Translations under genes and position numbers: made by a program
Source: JAYPHU01 sp964611435
GTDB lineage: Bacteria > Pseudomonadota > Alphaproteobacteria > Rhodospirillales > UBA2165
Assembly: GCA_964611435.1 (NCBI GenBank)
Contig: CAZSXT010000012.1
Location: 1-64,000, forward strand
Reading direction: 5' to 3'
DNA: 64,000 nucleotides
The notes under the pieces: model-generated
Databases searched by the model: none
What the model saw: only the letters and a program-made list of their open reading frames with translations
What the model was told of the DNA's origin: nothing
Part shown: positions 60,918 to 64,000 of the stretch, one piece after another
Layout: every line of letters begins with the position of its first letter
Position numbering within the stretch: the stretch's first letter is position 1

Positions 60918-62441
60918 ATGACAAAAACGATATACGAAATCGTTGCCACAGGGACCGATTCCGCGCCGGCCATCGGCGCACCCGGACGAGCCGACATGAC
61001 CTACGGTCAGTTGAAATCGCAATTGGAACAGACCGGTGCGCAGTTGAACGGCCTTGGCATTGGCCGCAATGACCGGGTTGCCATCGTCCTGCCGAACGGA
61101 CCCGAAATGGCCACCGCTTTTATCGCCATCGGCGCAAGCGCAACAACAGCGCCCCTGAACCCCGGCTACCGGGAGGAAGAGTTCGATTTTTACCTATCGG
61201 ATCTGAACGCCAAGGCACTGCTGGTCGAACAAGGCAGCGAGTCGCCGGCCCGCGCCGTCGCCTCACAGCGAGGGATCCCGGTCCTGGAGATCGCCTTTGC
61301 CGACTCCGATCCTGCCGGGTCTTTCACCATAATCGAGGACGGGTACGAAAAATCCACGCCCGCGGAGGGCGGATTTGCCAAACCCGAAGACTGCGCCCTA
61401 GTGCTACACACTTCCGGCACGACGTCACGGCCCAAAATCGTGCCGCTCAGCCAGATCAATGTCTGCGCCTCCGCCAACAATATCCGCGAAACACTGCGGC
61501 TCACGCCGCAGGATCGATGTCTTAATATTATGCCATTGTTTCACATCCACGGATTAATCGCCGCCACGCTATCGTCCATCAGCGCCGGCGCGGCCATTTC
61601 CTGTTCTCCGGGATTTAACGCGCTCAGCTTTTTCTCCTGGATGGAAGAAGTCACACCCAGCTGGTACACTGCGGTGCCGACCATGCATCAGGCTATTCTG
61701 ACGCGCGCCGCGCGCAATAAGGAGATCATCGACAAAGTTCCTTTGCGATTTGTTCGCTCGTCTTCTTCATCCCTGCCCCCTCAGGTCATGCAGGAATTGG
61801 AAGACGTGTTCGACTGCCCCGTCATCGAGGCCTATGGCATGACCGAGGCATCCCACCAGATGGCCAGCAATCCGCTGCCAGACGCACCGCGTAAGCCCGG
61901 TAGCGTCGGCATCGCCGCGGGACCGGAGGTCGCTATCATGGCGCAAGATAGTGGTGAAATCCTAAAGGCGGGCGACACCGGCGAGATCGTTATTCGCGGG
62001 GACAATGTGTTCTCCGGCTATGAAGCCAATCCCACCGCCAATGCCGAGGCCTTTACCGACGGCTGGTTCCGTACCGGCGACCAGGGGATTATGGACGACG
62101 AAGGCTATGTACGAATCACCGGCCGGTTAAAGGAGATCATCAACAGAGGCGGTGAGAAAATTTCCCCCCGCGAAGTGGATGAGGCCATCATGGACCACCC
62201 GGCCGTACAGCAGGTGGTCACCTTCGCGATGCCCCACGACAAACTAGGCGAAGAAGTCGCCGCGGTGGTCGTGCTGCGGGAAAATCAGGACGCCTCTGAA
62301 AAAGACCTTCGCGACTTTTTGGGTCAGCAGTTGGCCGACTTCAAGGTGCCCCGAAAAATTCTGTTTATGGATGAAATCCCCAAGGGCGCAACCGGCAAGC
62401 TGCAGCGCATCGGCCTCGCCGAGAAACTGGGCCTGGTCTAA
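60918..62441 (+). CDS. AMP-forming CoA ligase, oxalyl-CoA synthetase-like
   Basis: A 507-residue ANL-superfamily enzyme that activates a carboxylic acid with ATP and CoA. P-loop LHTSGTTSRPK near 165, the PLFHIHGLIAATLSSISAGA segment near 205, YGMTEASHQ near 308, FRTGDQG near 390 and the C-terminal catalytic lysine in PKGATGKLQR near 495. The HIHG block and the WYTAVPTMHQAIL stretch are close to plant AAE3 and yeast Pcs60, which are oxalyl-CoA synthetases. An AGGA ribosome site precedes the start. The ketopantoate-reductase-like gene begins 9 bases later. Confidence 0.9.
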   Translation: MTKTIYEIVATGTDSAPAIGAPGRADMTYGQLKSQLEQTGAQLNGLGIGRNDRVAIVLPNGPEMATAFIAIGASATTAPLNPGYREEEFDFYLSDLNAKALLVEQGSESPARAVASQRGIPVLEIAFADSDPAGSFTIIEDGYEKSTPAEGGFAKPEDCALVLHTSGTTSRPKIVPLSQINVCASANNIRETLRLTPQDRCLNIMPLFHIHGLIAATLSSISAGAAISCSPGFNALSFFSWMEEVTPSWYTAVPTMHQAILTRAARNKEIIDKVPLRFVRSSSSSLPPQVMQELEDVFDCPVIEAYGMTEASHQMASNPLPDAPRKPGSVGIAAGPEVAIMAQDSGEILKAGDTGEIVIRGDNVFSGYEANPTANAEAFTDGWFRTGDQGIMDDEGYVRITGRLKEIINRGGEKISPREVDEAIMDHPAVQQVVTFAMPHDKLGEEVAAVVVLRENQDASEKDLRDFLGQQLADFKVPRKILFMDEIPKGATGKLQRIGLAEKLGLV

Positions 62442-62450
62442 GGCGGCGAT

Positions 62451-63431
62451 ATGAAGATTTGCATCTACGGCGCGGGGGCCATCGGCGGCTATATGGGCGC
62501 GGAGTTGGCGCTGGCCGGCGCGGATGTCACGCTGATCGCTCGGGGCCCTCATCTCGCGGCCATGCAAGAGAATGGCCTGCGGCTGATCACCGAAGATGGG
62601 GAGCGCACCGCGCAGGTCTCTGCCTTCGAGAATCCGGCAGACGCCGGTCCACAGGATTACGTCATCATCACCCTGAAGGCCCATTCCGTGCCCGGCATCG
62701 TCTACGCTGTTCAGCCCCTGATGGGCCCCGACACCGCCATCGTCTGGGGCGTTAATGGCGTGCCCTGGTGGTATTTCTACGGGCTGGAGGGTGAGTACAA
62801 AGACATGCGCCTGGAAACGGTCGATCCCGGCGGCGTACAGTGGGACAAGATCGGCCCGGAACGAATCATCGGCTGTGTCGTCTATCCCGCGGCGGAGGTG
62901 ATCGAACCCGGCGTCATCAAACATATCGAGGGCAACCGCTTCAGCCTGGGCGAACCCAGCGGCGAAAAGACCGACCGGGTGCAGGCGCTGGCGGGAGAGT
63001 TGCAAAAGGGCGGCCTCCGCGTTCCGATCCGCCCGCGCATCCGCGATGAGATGTGGGTGAAACTCTGGGGTAATCTCAGCTTTAACCCGATCAGCGCATT
63101 GACCGGCGCCACGCTGGAACAAATGTGCACCGAACCCGACACCCGCGCCCTCATCAAGGCGATGATGCTGGAAGCCCAGGAAGTCGGCGAAAAAATCGGC
63201 GTTAAATTTCCGGTCGATGTGGAGAAACGTATCGAAGGCGGCAAAGCCGTCGGGGCGCACAAGACATCCATGCTACAGGACTTGGAACGGGGCCGCCCCA
63301 TGGAAATCGACGCCCTGGTCGCGGCAGTCTCGGAAATGGGCCGGATGACCGACACCCCGACCCCCAATTTGGATGGGGTTTTGGCCCTGGTCAAAATGCG
63401 GGCACGGCTGGCCGGCTGCTATGACGGATAG
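62451..63431 (+). CDS. 2-dehydropantoate 2-reductase family (PanE/ApbA fold)
   Basis: A 326-residue NADPH-dependent reductase with the N-terminal Rossmann motif YGAGAIGGYMGAELA near residues 4-18, the VKLWGNLSFNPISALTGAT block near 202-220 carrying the conserved Lys/Asn/Ser pattern, and a EIDALVAAV region near 285. PanE makes pantoate for CoA, but many genomes hold several paralogues with other substrates. Its position 9 bases after a CoA ligase gene suggests a 2-oxoacid role linked to that pathway rather than certain pantothenate synthesis. Length is normal. Confidence 0.9.
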   Translation: MKICIYGAGAIGGYMGAELALAGADVTLIARGPHLAAMQENGLRLITEDGERTAQVSAFENPADAGPQDYVIITLKAHSVPGIVYAVQPLMGPDTAIVWGVNGVPWWYFYGLEGEYKDMRLETVDPGGVQWDKIGPERIIGCVVYPAAEVIEPGVIKHIEGNRFSLGEPSGEKTDRVQALAGELQKGGLRVPIRPRIRDEMWVKLWGNLSFNPISALTGATLEQMCTEPDTRALIKAMMLEAQEVGEKIGVKFPVDVEKRIEGGKAVGAHKTSMLQDLERGRPMEIDALVAAVSEMGRMTDTPTPNLDGVLALVKMRARLAGCYDG

Positions 63432-63453
63432 ACCGGCAAGAAAGAGTGGCTAG

Positions 63454-64000
63454 ATGGCGCTTCTCCCGATCAAGGACGACTTGAAGCACAAGCATATCCG
63501 CTTTCCCTTTGTAACCGTCGGTCTGATCGTTATTTGCGTCCTGGTTTTTATGTTCCAGTTGGCCGTCGATACGCCGGACGACAGAATTTCCATCAGCTTT
63601 GGCGCCATCCCGGTCATCATTACCGGCCAACAGGTGCTGCCCGCCGTCTACGAGGTCATCCCTTCTAGCCTGACTCTCATCACCAGTCTGTTTCTGCACG
63701 GCGGCTGGATGCACCTTATCTTCAACATGTTGTTTCTATGGGTTTTCGGCGACAACGTGGAAGATGCTATGGGACATTTCCGCTTTTTGATTTTTTATCT
63801 TCTTTGCGGCGTCCTGGGCTCCGCCGCGCATATCGCGATGGAAATCGGCTCCACCTCCCCGCTGATCGGAGCGAGCGGCGCGATCTCCGGTGTTTTGGGA
63901 GCCTATCTCGTTCTGCACCCTAAGTCCCAGCTATTGGTGCTGTTTATGAATTTTATTCCCATGAAACTGCCGGCTGTTCTAGTTCTCGGCGCCTGGATCG
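63454..64000 (+). CDS. rhomboid-family intramembrane serine protease, partial (3' end outside window)
   Basis: The reading frame opens at ATG 63454 and runs off the end of the window after 182 residues without a stop. Hydrophobic segments are visible near 20-37, 62-76, 80-100, 107-127 and 140-160. HGGWMHLIFNMLFLWVFG near 80-97 contains the loop-1 H-x-x-x-N region, and GASGAISGVLGAYL near 140 carries the catalytic serine (G-x-S-G). The His of the dyad would lie beyond the window end. It follows the PanE-like gene by 22 bases. Confidence 0.9.
   Translation, partial: MALLPIKDDLKHKHIRFPFVTVGLIVICVLVFMFQLAVDTPDDRISISFGAIPVIITGQQVLPAVYEVIPSSLTLITSLFLHGGWMHLIFNMLFLWVFGDNVEDAMGHFRFLIFYLLCGVLGSAAHIAMEIGSTSPLIGASGAISGVLGAYLVLHPKSQLLVLFMNFIPMKLPAVLVLGAWI

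Overview
The window reads as a stretch of a GC-rich alphaproteobacterial chromosome. The support is gene content: a ClpS-ClpA pair, a DUF1489 protein, two DUF1194 proteins, a DUF1127-like mini-protein, a Hpt/response-regulator/hybrid-kinase signalling set, a full-length MaeB malic enzyme, TRAP transport genes and a COG3146 FemAB-like protein. Genus cannot be fixed from sequence alone. No phage, insertion sequence or CRISPR array was seen, and coding density is high with many 1-15 base gaps and ATGA-type overlaps.

Layout. 0.1-4.3 kb: two consecutive lipoprotein genes, one encoding 1178 residues, of unknown function. 4.4-13.1 kb: FemAB-like transferase and SDR (+), GMC oxidoreductase and MFS carrier (-), a small membrane protein, a strong terminator, then a TRAP transporter dctP-dctQ-dctM (-). 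13.1-13.5 kb: a non-coding island of palindromic repeats. 13.5-18.9 kb: clpA, clpS, a lipoprotein, a SPOR-tailed D,D-carboxypeptidase and a gamma-glutamylcyclotransferase-like gene. 18.9-22.5 kb: galU, ugd and a phosphohexomutase, which together supply UDP-glucose/UDP-glucuronate and hexose phosphates for surface polysaccharide. 22.7-25.6 kb: a VWA / membrane J-domain / secreted HExxH operon. 25.7-29.4 kb: DUF3179, an LhgO-like oxidase, a GH114-like secreted protein and a small ORF. 29.5-37.7 kb: Hpt protein, DUF1489, response regulator, enoyl-CoA hydratase plus thiolase, two unknown small proteins, a frameshifted membrane methyltransferase and a hybrid histidine kinase. 37.8-45.2 kb: mgtE translationally coupled to maeB, a DUF1194 protein, and a metallo-beta-lactamase/cyclic-nucleotide-domain fusion. 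45.3-48.5 kb: an FMN hydroxy-acid dehydrogenase with altered active-site residues, a repeat patch, tRNA-Leu(GAG), lipB and a hydrolase lipoprotein. 48.5-53.8 kb: a very large secreted CHAT/TPR/EF-hand protein, a dienelactone hydrolase and a methyltransferase. 53.9-56.3 kb: a cobalt-type nitrile hydratase/thiocyanate hydrolase encoded as three separate polypeptides, led by its own CRP-family regulator, with a perfect CRP-type palindrome upstream and a divergent 54-residue DUF1127-like gene. 56.3-64 kb: acylphosphatase, propionyl-CoA carboxylase alpha, a second DUF1194 protein, MlaA, an oxalyl-CoA-synthetase-like ligase, a ketopantoate-reductase-like protein and the 5' part of a rhomboid protease.

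Most noteworthy: the CRP-regulated three-gene NHase/SCNase locus with its operator; the secreted CHAT-EF-hand protein; the MBL-cNMP fusion cotranscribed with a secreted VWA protein; the VWA/J-domain/HExxH operon; and two hairpin repeats 33 kb apart that differ by compensatory changes.
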